40,148 nt of DNA, from assembly GCF_001908025.1 (NCBI RefSeq), contig NZ_MQMG01000034.1, forward strand, positions 1-40,148, given 5' to 3'. Below are positions 15,897 through 25,921 of this stretch, piece after piece. Made by a program: the position numbers and the translations under genes. The first letter of the stretch is position 1, and each line of letters starts with the position of its first letter. Under the pieces are notes generated by a model. The model worked only from the letters and a program-made list of their open reading frames with translations, searched no databases and had not been told where the DNA came from. This stretch comes from Geobacillus proteiniphilus (GTDB taxonomy: Bacteria > Bacillota > Bacilli > Bacillales > Anoxybacillaceae).

Positions 15897-16922
15897 TTAG
15901 TTGATGACCCGAACCGCTTTCACATACCGCGTTTTCCAATACGATGAAGTGAGCGACGAATACGCAACGCCCAACGAAACGGTCGCGTTGATCATTTGCC
16001 CGTTGCCAGCGTAAATGCCGACATGGTTGATCGTCCCGTTTGAATCGGTGTCAAAAAAGACGAGATCGCCTTTTTGCAACTGGCCAAACGACACCGTTCT
16101 TCCCACTTGCGCCTGAGCGGTGGATGTGCGCGGCAACGAAATGCCGGCTTCGCTGAAGACGCGCATCGTAAACGATGAGCAGTCAAACACATCGGTGCGC
16201 GACGGGCTTGCTCCGTACAAATAACGCGCCCCTAAATATTTTTCCGCAATATCGATGATTCGGTCGGCAAGCGATGCGGACGTTTCGGCGACGGCCGAGT
16301 TGACGGCCGAGACTTGTTGATCGGCCTTTTGGATGCCAACCGCTCCACCCGCCACTTTAATGGCTTGACCGACGCGAATCATGTTCGGGTTTGTAATTTG
16401 CGGATTCAGCACCAATAGACGGTCGACCGTCGTCTGAAACTTGTTCGCAATTCCCAAAAGCGTATCCCCCGCCTGCACGATGTACCGGCCGCTTGTCAGC
16501 ACGGCTGTCGGCTGCACATTGTATGTATTGGAACGTTCCTGTCCCCCTGCTACTTGCAACTTCTGCCCCGCGCGAATGAAGTCTAGGTTCGTAATGCTTG
16601 GATTGAGCTTGAGCAGCGCATCCACAGTCGTGCCAAACTTGCGGGCGATTCCGCTTAACGTATCACCAGGCTCGACCGTATATGTATTCGAAGAAGTTTC
16701 GTTCGATTCATTTGGCTCATTGACGCGCAATACTTGTCCGGGAAAAATCAAATCCGAAGACAAATCGTTTTCTTGCTTTAACGCTGCGACCGTCATGCCG
16801 GATTGCCGAGCAATCTTCCAAAGCGTATCGCCTTTTTGCACCGTATAGCTCGCCGCCGATGCCGCGTGGCCGGCCAACAAGGAACCGATCAACGTGCTTG
16901 TCAATACCACTGTTTTTTTCAT
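15897..16922 (-). CDS. Secreted cell-wall endopeptidase, three LysM plus NlpC/P60 (LytE/CwlS-like)
   Basis: A 341-residue exported peptidoglycan hydrolase. A signal peptide occupies residues 1-23 (cleavage near ASA-AS). Three LysM repeats, at about 25-67, 80-124 and 146-190, each start with a YTV/YIV..GDTL pattern and bind glycan. A linker leads to a C-terminal NlpC/P60 domain from about 215. The catalytic Cys is at about 248 (FDCSSF) and the His at about 300 (INHVGIY), with Asn at about 312 in the third position. Such enzymes cut D-Glu-meso-diaminopimelate bonds of peptide stems and separate cells or allow elongation. The upstream region carries an exact WalR-type box. The start ATG 16922 is preceded by AGGGGGA. 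Confidence 0.94.
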   Translation of the reverse strand: MKKTVVLTSTLIGSLLAGHAASAASYTVQKGDTLWKIARQSGMTVAALKQENDLSSDLIFPGQVLRVNEPNESNETSSNTYTVEPGDTLSGIARKFGTTVDALLKLNPSITNLDFIRAGQKLQVAGGQERSNTYNVQPTAVLTSGRYIVQAGDTLLGIANKFQTTVDRLLVLNPQITNPNMIRVGQAIKVAGGAVGIQKADQQVSAVNSAVAETSASLADRIIDIAEKYLGARYLYGASPSRTDVFDCSSFTMRVFSEAGISLPRTSTAQAQVGRTVSFGQLQKGDLVFFDTDSNGTINHVGIYAGNGQMINATVSLGVAYSSLTSSYWKTRYVKAVRVIN

Positions 16923-17027
16923 GCTGCATCCCCCTATGACGTCGATGTATCCATCTTTATGTATCCATGTTTATACAAAATTCGCTATCACTCTACAAAA
17001 TTCACCATGTATGCCTGCACATGAGCC

Positions 17028-17033
17028 ATTATA
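17028..17033 (-). promoter_or_regulatory. Probable -10 element (TATAAT) of the LysM-NlpC/P60 gene
   Basis: A perfect TATAAT lies 105 bp upstream of the start codon. No good -35 hexamer is present at 16-18 bases, which fits an activator-dependent promoter. The WalR-type box lies 44 bp further upstream. Confidence 0.55.
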
Positions 17034-17077
17034 GTAAAATCAAAACAATCCGTCTGTAACAGAAAGAATAAAAGTCG

Positions 17078-17094
17078 ATTACAAAATGATTACA
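17078..17094 (-). promoter_or_regulatory. WalR (YycF)-type binding site
   Basis: The minus strand reads TGTAATCATTTTGTAAT, two TGTAAT half-sites separated by five bases. This matches the WalR consensus TGTWAH-N5-TGTWAH exactly. WalRK controls autolysins such as lytE, cwlO and yocH in B. subtilis, and the gene downstream is an autolysin of that type. Confidence 0.75.
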
Positions 17095-17120
17095 AAACCC
17101 CCTTTGTCACACAAAGGGGG
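17094..17120 (-). terminator. Terminator of mutS-mutL
   Basis: A perfect 9-bp stem (17098-17106 with 17112-17120) starts 7 bp after the mutL stop. The T-run is short (TTTTG), so it may be leaky towards the hydrolase gene. The WalR-type box touches its outer edge. Confidence 0.75.
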
Positions 17121-17126
17121 CGCAGG

Positions 17127-19019
17127 CTACATCACCCGTTTAAATAGTTTTTCAATTTCATATGTCGAAAAATGAACGATGATCGGCCGGCCGTGCGGAC
17201 AAGTAAATGGGTCCGTCGTCTGCCGCAGCGCCTCAAGCAAAGCGAACAGTTCATCCTGGCGCAAATGTTGGTTTGCTTTAATGGCGCGCTTGCAACTCAT
17301 TAAGATAGCCGCTTGTTCGCGCAATTGCTTGATGTCGACCGTTTTCGCCGCCAGCACTTGTTCGATCATTTCCTCGATGATTTCCTTTTCTCTCCCTTTC
17401 GGAAACCACGTCGGATGGGAGCGAACGAGAAACGCCCGCGGCCCAAACGGTTCAAGAAACACGCCGCAGCGCGCCAGCTCATCACGGCAAGCGGCGATCC
17501 GCTCGTACTCGTCGGCTGGATATTCAAACATCAACGGAACGAGCAGCTCCTGCACTTCCTTCGTGACTTCGCCGAGTTTTTCCCGGAAATATTCATAGTT
17601 GATCCGCTCTTGAGCCGCATGCTGATCGATCATATACAGCCCATGTTCGTTCTCCGCCAAAATGTACGTCCCATGCAATTGTCCGATCGGATAAAGCGGC
17701 GGCAGGCGATCGGCCGCCGGTTTATCCGCCGCTTGCCCATCTATCGGCAAGCGGAGGGCACGCCGTTCTTCTCCCACCTCTTCCTCCTGCTTTCGCTCGG
17801 AAGCGGACCCATGTTCGTCCGGTATTCCACATTCATCCGTTTGCACAGCCGCGGATGGCCGCTCAGCCGGTGCGTCACCGGTTAGCGGCGCAAGAGGGGC
17901 GGTCGCATCTTCCCCGCCGCCGATGCCGCTGAATAAGACAGACGGCTCTCGGACGCGATGAGTGAACGTCCAAGCCGCCTGCTCCGCCTTTGGTCTTGCC
18001 ATCTTGCTGTCGGCAGATACGGACGGAATAATCGTCCGCTCGCGAAACGCCCGGCGGATCGCGTCCGTCACGAGCTCATTCAGCTCAACTTCTTTGCTGA
18101 AGCGGACTTCGAGCTTCGCCGGATGGACGTTGACATCGACAAGCACCGGATCCATTTCAATGGATAAAAACACAATCGGATAGCGGCCGATCGGCAAGAG
18201 CGTATGGTAGCCGGCTTCAATCGCTTTCATGAGCGGCACGCTGCGCACATAGCGGCCGTTGACAACAAGCGAGATGTAGTTGCGCGAGGCGCGCGTCACG
18301 TCCGGCGGCGAAATGTAGCCGCGAACGGTAAAATCGAGCGATTCCGCTTCGATGGGGATCATTTGTCTCGCCGTCTCGGCGCCGTAAATAGCGGCGAGCA
18401 CGTGCCGGACATCGCCGCTGCCATTGGTGGCAAGCAATGTTTTGCCCTGGTGGCGAAGGCGAAACGATACGTCCGGATGGGCGAGCGCAAGCCGGTTGAC
18501 GACGTCGGCCGCATGGCCGAGCTCGGTGTGAATCGTTTTCATATATTTCAAGCGCGCTGGGGTGTTGAAAAACAAGTTCGATACGGTAATATCCGTCCCT
18601 TTGCGCCCCGCCGCCCGCTCTCGGGAGATGAGTGCGCCGCCTCGAAGCACAAGCTTCGTTCCCGGTCCGCTGCCCGTGCCGGTGACCAGCTCCACTTCGG
18701 ATACGGAAGCGATGCTCGGCAGCGCCTCACCGCGAAACCCGAGCGTGCGGATGTGGAACAAATCGTGCTCGTCATGAATTTTGCTTGTCGCATGGCGTTC
18801 AAAAGCGAGCAAGCAGTCGTCTTCCTCCATGCCATCGCCGTTGTCGATGACGCGGATTTTCGCCATTCCCGCCTCTTCAAGCTCGATGTTGATGACCGTA
18901 CTATGGGCATCAATGGCGTTTTCCACCAACTCCTTGACGACCGAAGCCGGCCGCTCAACGACCTCGCCGGCGGCGATTTTGTTTGCCAGCAGGTCATCGA
19001 GCTTGCGGATGCGTCCCAT
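17127..19019 (-). CDS. mutL: DNA mismatch repair endonuclease MutL
   Basis: A 630-residue MutL. The N-terminal GHKL ATPase carries [25 protein letters not shown] and [12 protein letters not shown]. After a variable acidic linker at about 340-430, the C-terminal dimerisation domain contains the metal-dependent nicking motif [12 protein letters not shown], plus [10 protein letters not shown] and CPHGRP, which supply zinc ligands. A sliding-clamp contact of the QELLVP type is also visible. The enzyme therefore nicks DNA itself, as expected in a bacterium without MutH. It starts at ATG 19019 with GGAGG upstream, 14 bp after mutS, and acts with it. Confidence 0.98.
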   Translation of the reverse strand: MGRIRKLDDLLANKIAAGEVVERPASVVKELVENAIDAHSTVINIELEEAGMAKIRVIDNGDGMEEDDCLLAFERHATSKIHDEHDLFHIRTLGFRGEALPSIASVSEVELVTGTGSGPGTKLVLRGGALISRERAAGRKGTDITVSNLFFNTPARLKYMKTIHTELGHAADVVNRLALAHPDVSFRLRHQGKTLLATNGSGDVRHVLAAIYGAETARQMIPIEAESLDFTVRGYISPPDVTRASRNYISLVVNGRYVRSVPLMKAIEAGYHTLLPIGRYPIVFLSIEMDPVLVDVNVHPAKLEVRFSKEVELNELVTDAIRRAFRERTIIPSVSADSKMARPKAEQAAWTFTHRVREPSVLFSGIGGGEDATAPLAPLTGDAPAERPSAAVQTDECGIPDEHGSASERKQEEEVGEERRALRLPIDGQAADKPAADRLPPLYPIGQLHGTYILAENEHGLYMIDQHAAQERINYEYFREKLGEVTKEVQELLVPLMFEYPADEYERIAACRDELARCGVFLEPFGPRAFLVRSHPTWFPKGREKEIIEEMIEQVLAAKTVDIKQLREQAAILMSCKRAIKANQHLRQDELFALLEALRQTTDPFTCPHGRPIIVHFSTYEIEKLFKRVM

Positions 19020-19033
19020 CGGGCCTCCCTCCT

Positions 19034-21745
19034 TTACTTGAGGAGCTTTTGCAGTTCATACAGTTTGTTGAGCGCCTCAAGCGGCGTCATCTCGAGCAAA
19101 TTGACCTCTTTCAGCGCCGCGAGCGCCTTTTTCTCTTTGCTTGAAAGAGGCGGCTCCACAGGCGCTGGGGCAAGGTCAGGAAACATGCTCAGCTGCTCAA
19201 ACGCCGCTTCCGCCAAAACGCCCTCCCGCGCCGCGCCGGCTGACGGACGGGAGGCCTTCTCGCGCTCAACCGCGCGGCCAACGTCTAACGCTTCGTTCCC
19301 CTGAAAAGCCAAAACCGCTTCCGACAAAGCGCCATCGCCCATCCTGCCTGCGGCGGCTTCCTGTTTTCCCGCCGCTTTCTCCAGTTCCGCTAAAATGGCC
19401 CGCGCACGTTCAATGAGCGAAGCCGGCAGCCCGGCCAGCTCGGCGACGTGAATGCCGTAGCTACGGTCAGCCGGCCCGTCGGCGATTTGATGCAAAAAGA
19501 CGACTTTGCCGTTTTCCTCGATGGCGCGGGCATGGACGTTCGAAAGCCGAGGAAGTGAACGCTCCAAGGCGGTGAGTTCATGATAGTGGGTGCTAAACAG
19601 CGTTTTCGCGCCGATATGATCGTGAATGTACTCAATGATCGCCTGGGCAAGCGCCATACCGTCATACGTCGATGTGCCGCGCCCGATTTCATCAAACAAA
19701 ATGAGGCTGTTTTGCGTCGCATGGGCGATGGCGTGGCGCGCCTCCAACATTTCGACCATAAACGTGCTTTGCCCTGCCGACAGGTCGTCAGCAGCGCCGA
19801 TGCGGGTGAACACTTGGTCAAAAATGGGCAGCACCGCCCGCTCGGCGGGAACGAAACAGCCGATTTGCGCCATGACGGCGGTGAGCGCCACTTGCCGCAT
19901 GTACGTGCTTTTTCCAGCCATGTTCGGTCCAGTGATGAGCAGCATTTCCCGCTCACGGTTCATGTAGCAGTCATTCGGCACGTACATTTGCGCGCCGAGC
20001 ACTTTTTCGACAACCGGGTGGCGGCCGCCTTGAATCACCAAGACGCGCTCCGTGGAAAACTGCGGACGCACGTAGCGATGCTCGTCGCTGATCGTTGCGA
20101 ATGATTGAAGCACGTCAAGCTCGGCAATGGCTTTCGCCAACGTCTGCAGGCGCGGGATGTATTGCTTCACCTGCTCGCGAATGGCGACAAACAGTTCATA
20201 TTCGAGTTCGATGCTTTTTTCTTCCGCCTCCAAAATGAGCGCCTCTTTTTCCTTCAACTCCGGGGTGATAAAGCGCTCGGCGTTGGCGAGCGTCTGCTTC
20301 CGCTCGTAACGTCCTTCCGGAACAAGGGGGAGATTGGGCTTTGTCACTTCAATATAGTAGCCAAACACTCGGTTGTAGCCGACTTTGAGCGATTTGATGC
20401 CGGTCGCTTCCCGCTCCTTCGCCTCAAGTTCAGCGATCCACGCTTTGCCGTTGCGGCTCGCGTCGCGGTAGCGGTCGAGCTGCTTGTCATACCCGTCTTT
20501 GATGAGGTTCCCTTCTTTGACGGAAAGCGGCGGCTGTTCTTGAATCGAGCGCTCGAGCAAATCGACGAGCTCTTCGCACGGGTCAAGGCGCTCGCACAGC
20601 TTGTCCGCTTCAGCGAGCGGCAGCGCGCCGACCGTCTGGCGGAGCGCCGGCACTTGAAGAAGCGACTTTTTCAGCTGCACGAGATCGCGGGCGTTGGCGT
20701 TGCCGTAGGAGACACGGCCGACAAGGCGCTCAATGTCGTAAACGCCGCGCAGCCTGTCGCGCAGCTCCTGCCGTTCAAAATAGCTCGTTTTCAACGTTTC
20801 CACAAAATCGAGGCGCCGTTCGATTTCGCGCCGGTCAATGAGCGGCCGGTCCAGCCATTGTTTTAAGAGCCGCCCACCCATCGCTGTCACCGTTTCATCC
20901 AAAAGCCATAACAGCGAGCCTTTCCTTCCTTTTGACCGCACCGTTTCGACCAATTCCAAATGCAGCTTGGAATGTCGGTCCATTTTCATATAGTGGTCAA
21001 CTTGATACAACTCAGCCGGCTGCAAATGATCGAGCCGCCGCTTTTGCGTGCGGACGAGGTAATGAAGCAAGCGGGCGACGGCCGTCCGCAGCTTTTCTTG
21101 CGCCACATGGCCGATGACGCCGTTCCATTCGTCGCATAGCGATATGTCGTCCTCATAAGAGACTGCCGCCCCGTACCGCTCTTTCAGCTCGCGCACCCAC
21201 TCTTCGGCGCTGTCTGTGGCAACGATGATCTCCCGCGCTCCAACGGCGTGCAGCTCGTTCGCCGCTTCCTCCCACGAAGAAAGAAGCGTCAACCGGACCT
21301 CGCCGGTCGACAAATCGGCGTAAGCCAATCCGTATGTACCATCAGCAAACGGCGTGAGCGCCGCCAAGTAGTGGTTTTCCTTCTCGGTGAGCCCTTTGCC
21401 TTCCATGAGCGTCCCTGGGGTGATGAGTTGCACAACTTCGCGGCGAACGACGCCTTTGGCCGTTTTCGGATCTTCGACTTGTTCGCAGATGGCGACTTTA
21501 TATCCCTTTTCGATTAACTGTTCAATATATCCTTGCGCCGAATGGTACGGCACCCCGCACATCGGCACCCGTTCATCGCCGCCGCCATCGCGGCTTGTCA
21601 GCGTAATTTCCAGCTCTTGCGCCGCCTTGATGGCGTCGTCAAAAAACAGTTCGTAAAAATCGCCAAGCCGGAAAAATAAAAACGCGTCCGGATATTGCGC
21701 TTTAATGTGCAAATATTGCTGGATCATCGGTGTGTACGATGGCAT
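19034..21745 (-). CDS. mutS: DNA mismatch repair protein MutS
   Basis: A 903-residue mismatch sensor. The mismatch-reading Phe-x-Glu is visible in GDFYELF near residue 30. Walker [14 protein letters not shown], the Walker B/DE region ([16 protein letters not shown]) and the composite ATPase site (STHYHEL) are intact. It is about 40 residues longer than the usual 860. The extra length lies in a low-complexity stretch after the ATPase. Near the C-terminus QLSMF is a sliding-clamp binding motif. It starts at ATG 21745 and is cotranscribed with mutL. Confidence 0.98.
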   Translation of the reverse strand: MPSYTPMIQQYLHIKAQYPDAFLFFRLGDFYELFFDDAIKAAQELEITLTSRDGGGDERVPMCGVPYHSAQGYIEQLIEKGYKVAICEQVEDPKTAKGVVRREVVQLITPGTLMEGKGLTEKENHYLAALTPFADGTYGLAYADLSTGEVRLTLLSSWEEAANELHAVGAREIIVATDSAEEWVRELKERYGAAVSYEDDISLCDEWNGVIGHVAQEKLRTAVARLLHYLVRTQKRRLDHLQPAELYQVDHYMKMDRHSKLHLELVETVRSKGRKGSLLWLLDETVTAMGGRLLKQWLDRPLIDRREIERRLDFVETLKTSYFERQELRDRLRGVYDIERLVGRVSYGNANARDLVQLKKSLLQVPALRQTVGALPLAEADKLCERLDPCEELVDLLERSIQEQPPLSVKEGNLIKDGYDKQLDRYRDASRNGKAWIAELEAKEREATGIKSLKVGYNRVFGYYIEVTKPNLPLVPEGRYERKQTLANAERFITPELKEKEALILEAEEKSIELEYELFVAIREQVKQYIPRLQTLAKAIAELDVLQSFATISDEHRYVRPQFSTERVLVIQGGRHPVVEKVLGAQMYVPNDCYMNREREMLLITGPNMAGKSTYMRQVALTAVMAQIGCFVPAERAVLPIFDQVFTRIGAADDLSAGQSTFMVEMLEARHAIAHATQNSLILFDEIGRGTSTYDGMALAQAIIEYIHDHIGAKTLFSTHYHELTALERSLPRLSNVHARAIEENGKVVFLHQIADGPADRSYGIHVAELAGLPASLIERARAILAELEKAAGKQEAAAGRMGDGALSEAVLAFQGNEALDVGRAVEREKASRPSAGAAREGVLAEAAFEQLSMFPDLAPAPVEPPLSSKEKKALAALKEVNLLEMTPLEALNKLYELQKLLK

Positions 21746-21810
21746 CGCTTCTCCCCAACCTTTTCGGCCCGAAGGCTCGTTGATTGCGCTACTATTATAA
21801 CAAGCGGCAA

Positions 21811-21843
21811 AAGAAAAAACTAGGAAAGAAATTTCCTAGTTTT
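21811..21843 (-). terminator. Terminator fused to the cotE stop codon
   Basis: A perfect 12-bp stem (21816-21827 with 21832-21843, loop of four) is followed by T-rich sequence on the minus strand. The stem begins with the last two bases of the cotE TAA stop. Confidence 0.88.
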
Positions 21844-22390
21844 ATTCTTCTTCGCCAAGCAGCAAATCTGGGCTTAAATCTTCTAATTCTTCATCAAGGT
21901 CATCCTCGTCGCAAAAATCGTCGTCCTTGCCGCAGCCTTCCGGATTGATGGCAACGCACACCTTCGTTTCGCCGATCACTTCGGCGACAAACTCCCGCTC
22001 AACATCGACAACGATTTTATTGCCGTTTGGCGAAATCGTGCACTCGAGGCAGTTCGGCTGCTGGATGACGCGGACGATGACATCGGTGTCATCGCTGATT
22101 AAATGATCTTTGTCGCGATATTTTAATTTGACGACGTCCGTATACGACACCGTTTCGGTGACGACTTCGGTTTTTGTATTGTGGTTGTACGAATACCAGA
22201 CGTTGATGTCATAATGGCCGTGAATTTCGACCGTTTTATCGCATTTTTTCGCTTCATAGCGGTGGTTGATGATCCAGCAGCCGAGAATGCTTGACGGGCG
22301 GTTCGGCGCCGTCACCGTATGGGTCGATTGTGTAAACTTGCGGCCTTTGCCGACAACGGCTTTCGTAATAATTTCTCTGTATTCAGACAT
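21842..22390 (-). CDS. cotE: Spore outer-coat morphogenetic protein CotE
   Basis: A 182-residue protein that assembles the outer spore coat by recruiting many coat proteins. The conserved start [15 protein letters not shown], the central WIINHRYEA and DINVWYSYN blocks, and the long acidic C-terminus (many Asp/Glu after about residue 155) are typical. The acidic tail is the partner-binding region in B. subtilis. ATG 22390 has GAGGAGGG upstream. SigE- and possible SigK-type promoters are visible upstream. It lies between ricA and mutS as in Bacillus. Confidence 0.97.
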   Translation of the reverse strand: MSEYREIITKAVVGKGRKFTQSTHTVTAPNRPSSILGCWIINHRYEAKKCDKTVEIHGHYDINVWYSYNHNTKTEVVTETVSYTDVVKLKYRDKDHLISDDTDVIVRVIQQPNCLECTISPNGNKIVVDVEREFVAEVIGETKVCVAINPEGCGKDDDFCDEDDLDEELEDLSPDLLLGEEE

Positions 22391-22423
22391 CGAACGAAAC
22401 CCTCCTCAAATGAATCTTCATTT

Positions 22424-22451
22424 CATCCTATGCGCCATCTCCGCTAATGTG
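22424..22451 (-). promoter_or_regulatory. Possible SigK-type promoter of cotE
   Basis: The minus strand has AC, then 16 bases, then CATAGGATG, close to the SigK pattern AC-N16-CATANNNTA. It would give a leader of about 27 bases. B. subtilis cotE also has a late second promoter. The match is short. Confidence 0.4.
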
Positions 22452-22483
22452 CACAGCAAATGAATCATTATTCCGTATAGTTC

Positions 22484-22512
22484 ATTGTATGCACGCGTTC
22501 CGTTCAATGTGC
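22484..22512 (-). promoter_or_regulatory. SigE-type promoter of cotE
   Basis: The -35 GCACATT (22512-22506) is separated by 14 bases from a perfect -10 CATACAAT (22491-22484), one mismatch from the SigE consensus. cotE is SigE-dependent in B. subtilis. The rest of the 431-bp gap 22391-22821 holds the ricA terminator and no gene I can support. Confidence 0.75.
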
Positions 22513-22772
22513 CTGCTTTTTCAACGCCGTCCGTTCCCGAGGCCGCCCCGTTAAACGCTAGATGACGCTTGCCCGAAAACGCAAGCGAATGATCGGCGCT
22601 CATTGTCTTTTCGTTGCCGCCGCAAAGCCGCGCATTTTTTGAAGGCTGGTGATTTTATAGAGAATGCGGCTTCACAAAGAAAATTGCCGATCGAAACGGC
22701 AAAAACCGTTGTTCTCTATAGGCGGGAATGGCCGTTTTCGAGAGAAACCCGCCGTTGTCCGCCATTCTTCAT

Positions 22773-22797
22773 AAAAAAAGCGCCCGTGAAGGACGCT
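22773..22797 (-). terminator. Terminator of miaB-ricA
   Basis: A 7-bp GC-rich stem (22779-22785 with 22791-22797, one G-T pair) is followed by seven T residues on the minus strand. It lies 25 bp after the ricA stop. Confidence 0.9.
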
Positions 22798-22821
22798 TTC
22801 TCGTTCGTTCATCGCATGCCG

Positions 22822-23253
22822 TCAATGGCAGCCGCCGTGTTTGTTGTAGCGAAGCGCGGCGCCGGTTTCGCCGCGCAGCACGTCGCCGCCCGTCGAAGCG
22901 AGAATTTCATCGGTCACCGTATTCGAAATGGTCGAGGCGACGAGCTGAAGCAGGTCGTTCACATCAGCTTGGGACTGCTGGAATTCGCTGACGATCGGGA
23001 TTTGCGACAACTCTTCGTAAATGGCGTCAATTTTGGCCTCAACCCGTTTCAGCGCTTCATGTTTTCCGTAATGCTGGAGGTTGACCGCTTGCTTTTGCAG
23101 CGATTTCAGCTCGTTGATCAACGTGCGCACTTTTTCGTTTTGGTGGATTTTTTCTTCCGCTCGTTTGAAAAAGTCGACTTCTTCCGTTTCGGCGATCATT
23201 TTCGCCAGCTGCTTCGCCTGGGCCAAGATATCATCCCGCGTATATTTTGCCAT
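22822..23253 (-). CDS. ricA: RicA (YmcA), RNA-maturation/sporulation regulator
   Basis: A 143-residue helical protein of the YlbF/YmcA family. In B. subtilis RicA forms a complex with RicF and RicT that works with RNase Y in mRNA processing and is needed for biofilm formation, competence and sporulation. The helical core ([20 protein letters not shown] and the [19 protein letters not shown] segment) is well kept. The sequence ends GGCH, keeping one Cys at the position implicated in iron-sulfur binding. The ATG at 23253 lies inside the 3' end of miaB (23-bp overlap) with GAGGTGA upstream. RNase Y, its partner, is encoded at 30119. Confidence 0.93.
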   Translation of the reverse strand: MAKYTRDDILAQAKQLAKMIAETEEVDFFKRAEEKIHQNEKVRTLINELKSLQKQAVNLQHYGKHEALKRVEAKIDAIYEELSQIPIVSEFQQSQADVNDLLQLVASTISNTVTDEILASTGGDVLRGETGAALRYNKHGGCH

Positions 23254-24826
23254 GTTCGTTCACCTCGATCGCTTCATTGACTAGCTCGCCCGTCAGCGTC
23301 CACGTTTTCGCCTGCGTAATGCGCACGTTGACCAATTGGCCAATGAGCGATTTTGGGCCGACAAAGTGGACGAGCTTGTTTTTGCGCGTATAGCCCGCCA
23401 ATACATCCGGATTGGTCTTGCTTTCGCCTTCCACGAGCACTTCGACGACTTGCCCTTCGTATTGCTTCATTTTCTTGGCCGCGATTTCTTGAACAAGGTC
23501 GTTGAGCCGCTTGAGCCGCTCTTTTTTCACTTCCATCGGCACGTTGTCATTCATTTTCGCCGCCGGCGTGCCTTCGCGCGGCGAGTAAATGAACGTGTAC
23601 GCCGAATCGAATTCGACTTCGCGGTAGAGCGACAGCGTTTCTTCAAACTGCTCATCCGTTTCGTTCGGGAACCCGACGATGATGTCGGTCGTCAAGGCCA
23701 CGTCCGGGATGGCCGCTTTGATTTTGCGGACGAGCTCTAAATATTCCTCACGCGTATATTTGCGGCCCATCATTTTCAAAATTTCCGTGCTGCCTGATTG
23801 CACCGGCAAATGGATATGCTCAACCAAGTTGCCGCGTTTGGCGAGCACTTCGATAAGCCGGTCGTCAAAGTCGCGCGGATGGCTCGTTGTGAAGCGGATG
23901 CGCGCAATGTCAATTTTGCGCAGCTCATCCATTAAATCGCCAAGGCCGTACTGGATGTCGGTGAAATCTTTTCCGTAAGCGTTGACGTTTTGCCCAAGGA
24001 GCGTAATTTCTTTATAGCCTTGGGCGGCGAGCTGGCGCACTTCTTGGATGATGTCTTCCGGACGGCGGCTTCGCTCCTTGCCGCGCGTGTACGGAACGAT
24101 GCAGTACGTGCAAAACTTGTCGCAGCCGTACATGATGTTGACCCATGCTTTAATCTTCCCTTTGCGCACTTTCGGCAAGTTTTCAACAACGTCGCCCTCT
24201 TTCGACCATACTTCGACGACCATTTCTTTCGACATGTACGCCTCATGCAAAATGTACGGCAGGCGATGGATGTTGTGCGTGCCGAAAATGAGGTCGACGT
24301 ATTGGTATTGTTTTAAAATTTTATTGACAACCGATTCTTCTTGCGACATACAGCCGCACACGCCGAGCAATAAGTCCGGGTTCGTCGTTTTGAGCGGCTT
24401 TAAGTAGCCGAGCTCGCCAAACACTTTGTTTTCCGCGTTTTCACGGATCGCACACGTGTTGAGCAAAATGACGTTTGCATCCTCAGGGCGGTCGGTCGGC
24501 TCATAGCCGAGCGCCATGAAAATGCCGGCCATCACTTCCGTATCGTGCTCGTTCATTTGACAGCCATACGTGCGGATGTAAAACTTCCGTCCGCGCCCCA
24601 TGCCGCGAAACTCTTCAGGAATCGCAAAGTCTTTGACGTACTTGACTTCCTCTTTGCCGCGTTTCTTCGCCTCTTTTAAGTTCGGCGGGAGAAACACGCT
24701 CGTGAAATATTTCTCATAGTCTTTCGTCGTTTTTTCTTTCAGCCGGTCCAAGGCGGATTTTCTGTCCGCTGGATGGCTTTCGGTTTTGATTTGTCCCGTT
24801 TGCTCCAAACGTTGTTTTTCGTTCAT
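23231..24826 (-). CDS. miaB: tRNA-2-methylthio-N6-dimethylallyladenosine synthase
   Basis: A 531-residue radical-SAM methylthiotransferase that converts i6A37 in tRNA to ms2i6A37, the step after MiaA. The N-terminal cluster ligands are in [17 protein letters not shown] and GVCGCMSQE. The radical-SAM triad CxxxCxxC is in [19 protein letters not shown] domain closes the protein ([12 protein letters not shown] and the NVRITQA segment). The first 75 residues form the basic N-terminal extension usual in Bacillus. The ATG at 24826 has AAAGGAG upstream. It is cotranscribed with ricA. Confidence 0.97.
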   Translation of the reverse strand: MNEKQRLEQTGQIKTESHPADRKSALDRLKEKTTKDYEKYFTSVFLPPNLKEAKKRGKEEVKYVKDFAIPEEFRGMGRGRKFYIRTYGCQMNEHDTEVMAGIFMALGYEPTDRPEDANVILLNTCAIRENAENKVFGELGYLKPLKTTNPDLLLGVCGCMSQEESVVNKILKQYQYVDLIFGTHNIHRLPYILHEAYMSKEMVVEVWSKEGDVVENLPKVRKGKIKAWVNIMYGCDKFCTYCIVPYTRGKERSRRPEDIIQEVRQLAAQGYKEITLLGQNVNAYGKDFTDIQYGLGDLMDELRKIDIARIRFTTSHPRDFDDRLIEVLAKRGNLVEHIHLPVQSGSTEILKMMGRKYTREEYLELVRKIKAAIPDVALTTDIIVGFPNETDEQFEETLSLYREVEFDSAYTFIYSPREGTPAAKMNDNVPMEVKKERLKRLNDLVQEIAAKKMKQYEGQVVEVLVEGESKTNPDVLAGYTRKNKLVHFVGPKSLIGQLVNVRITQAKTWTLTGELVNEAIEVNEHGKIYAG

Positions 24827-24935
24827 AGCAATCTCCTTTCTTCACAAAATCATTCGATCATCCGGGACGAGCGGCCGCCGTTTCCTGTGCAGCCGGCCTC
24901 GCCTCGGCAAATTTCTTCCAACCACACACTACCAT

Positions 24936-24964
24936 AGTATATCGCGAGCGGCAAGGAAACACAA
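24936..24964 (-). promoter_or_regulatory. Possible SigA promoter of miaB-ricA
   Basis: The minus strand shows TTGTGT, 17 bases, then TATACT. The -10 is good but the -35 is weak. A 20-bp inverted repeat with 8-bp arms (24972-24991) lies immediately upstream. Confidence 0.4.
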
Positions 24965-25003
24965 TGGGGTTTGTTCCGGAGGGCCGGAACATATCATGAT
25001 AAC

Positions 25004-25038
25004 AAAAAACACCCAATGAAGCAAGCCTCCATCGGGTG
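25004..25038 (-). terminator. Terminator of the oxidoreductase pair
   Basis: A 9-bp stem (25010-25018 with 25030-25038, one G-T pair) is followed by six T on the minus strand. It lies 17 bp after the beta-subunit stop. Confidence 0.9.
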
Positions 25039-25054
25039 CAAGTTGTTTCCACTT

Positions 25055-25921
25055 TTACATAAACTCTGCTACGAGTTCGGCGAACTTTTCTTTGCTCATT
25101 TTCAGCTCCGCCTCGGCAAGCGGCGCCTCGCTGTAGCCCGGCACAAGCTCTTGGTACGACTTTTGTTCTTTGTTTTGATAAATGATCCCGGTGACGAGCC
25201 CATCGTATTTCATGACCGTCTGCATCGCCATCTCCCGGTCGGACGGGTCGTATCCTTCGATGTCGCTCACCTTGATGAGCCGCTCTTTGAACCACTCGTA
25301 CGTATTCACTTTGTTGTACGTCACGCACGGGCTGAAGACGTTGATGAGCGCAAAGCCTTTATGCTTGACGCCTTCTTCAATCAAGCTCGTCAATTCTTTT
25401 AAATCGCTTGAGAAGCCTTGCGCGACAAACGTCGCTCCGGCGCTTAACGCGATCTCGAGCGGCGACAAAGCCGGCTCGATCGACCCGTGCGGCGTGCTTT
25501 TCGTTTGGAAGCCGGCAGCGCTGCGCGGCGATGTTTGTCCTTTCGTCAGCCCGTAAATTTGGTTGTCCATGACGATGTATGTGATGTCGATGTTGCGGCG
25601 AATGGCATGAACCGTGTGCCCCATGCCGATCGCGAATCCGTCGCCATCCCCGCCGGCGGCGATGACCGTCAAATCGCGGTTCGCCATTTTCACTCCTTGC
25701 GCCAGCGGCAAAACGCGGCCGTGCGTGCCGTGAAAGCCGTAAGAGTGAATGTAGCCGGAAATGCGGCCCGAGCAGCCGATCCCGGAAATGACCGCGAGCT
25801 CGTGCGGCTCCAACCCGAGATTGGCGGCCGCGCGCTGAATGGCGGCCTGCACGGAAAAGTCGCCGCACCCCGGACACCAGTTCGGTTTCACATCATTGCG
25901 GAAATCTTTAAAGGTGGCCAT
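25055..25921 (-). CDS. 2-oxoacid:ferredoxin oxidoreductase, beta subunit (KorB-like)
   Basis: A 288-residue thiamine-diphosphate-binding subunit of a CoA-dependent 2-oxoacid oxidoreductase, which decarboxylates a 2-oxoacid (2-oxoglutarate or pyruvate) to its acyl-CoA and reduces ferredoxin. Iron-sulfur or structural cysteines are in NWCPGCGDFS and SGIGCSG. The ThDP-binding motif is GGDGDGFAIGMGH with a downstream NQIYGLTKGQ. No 4Fe-4S ferredoxin-type delta domain is present. The start ATG 25921 overlaps the alpha gene by 34 bp. The exact substrate is not decided by sequence; the two-subunit form is usually called KorAB in bacilli. Confidence 0.92.
   Translation of the reverse strand: MATFKDFRNDVKPNWCPGCGDFSVQAAIQRAAANLGLEPHELAVISGIGCSGRISGYIHSYGFHGTHGRVLPLAQGVKMANRDLTVIAAGGDGDGFAIGMGHTVHAIRRNIDITYIVMDNQIYGLTKGQTSPRSAAGFQTKSTPHGSIEPALSPLEIALSAGATFVAQGFSSDLKELTSLIEEGVKHKGFALINVFSPCVTYNKVNTYEWFKERLIKVSDIEGYDPSDREMAMQTVMKYDGLVTGIIYQNKEQKSYQELVPGYSEAPLAEAELKMSKEKFAELVAEFM

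Noticed and set aside
18204-19304. Long plus-strand frame opposite mutL and the mutS 3' end (366 codons)
   Set aside because: It is a GC-rich antisense shadow of two unmistakable genes, with low-complexity Arg/His/Asp content and no recognisable motif.
22418-22603. 61-codon frame upstream of cotE
   Set aside because: It has no ribosome site and no family resemblance, and it overlaps the SigE-type promoter and possible SigK-type promoter of cotE.
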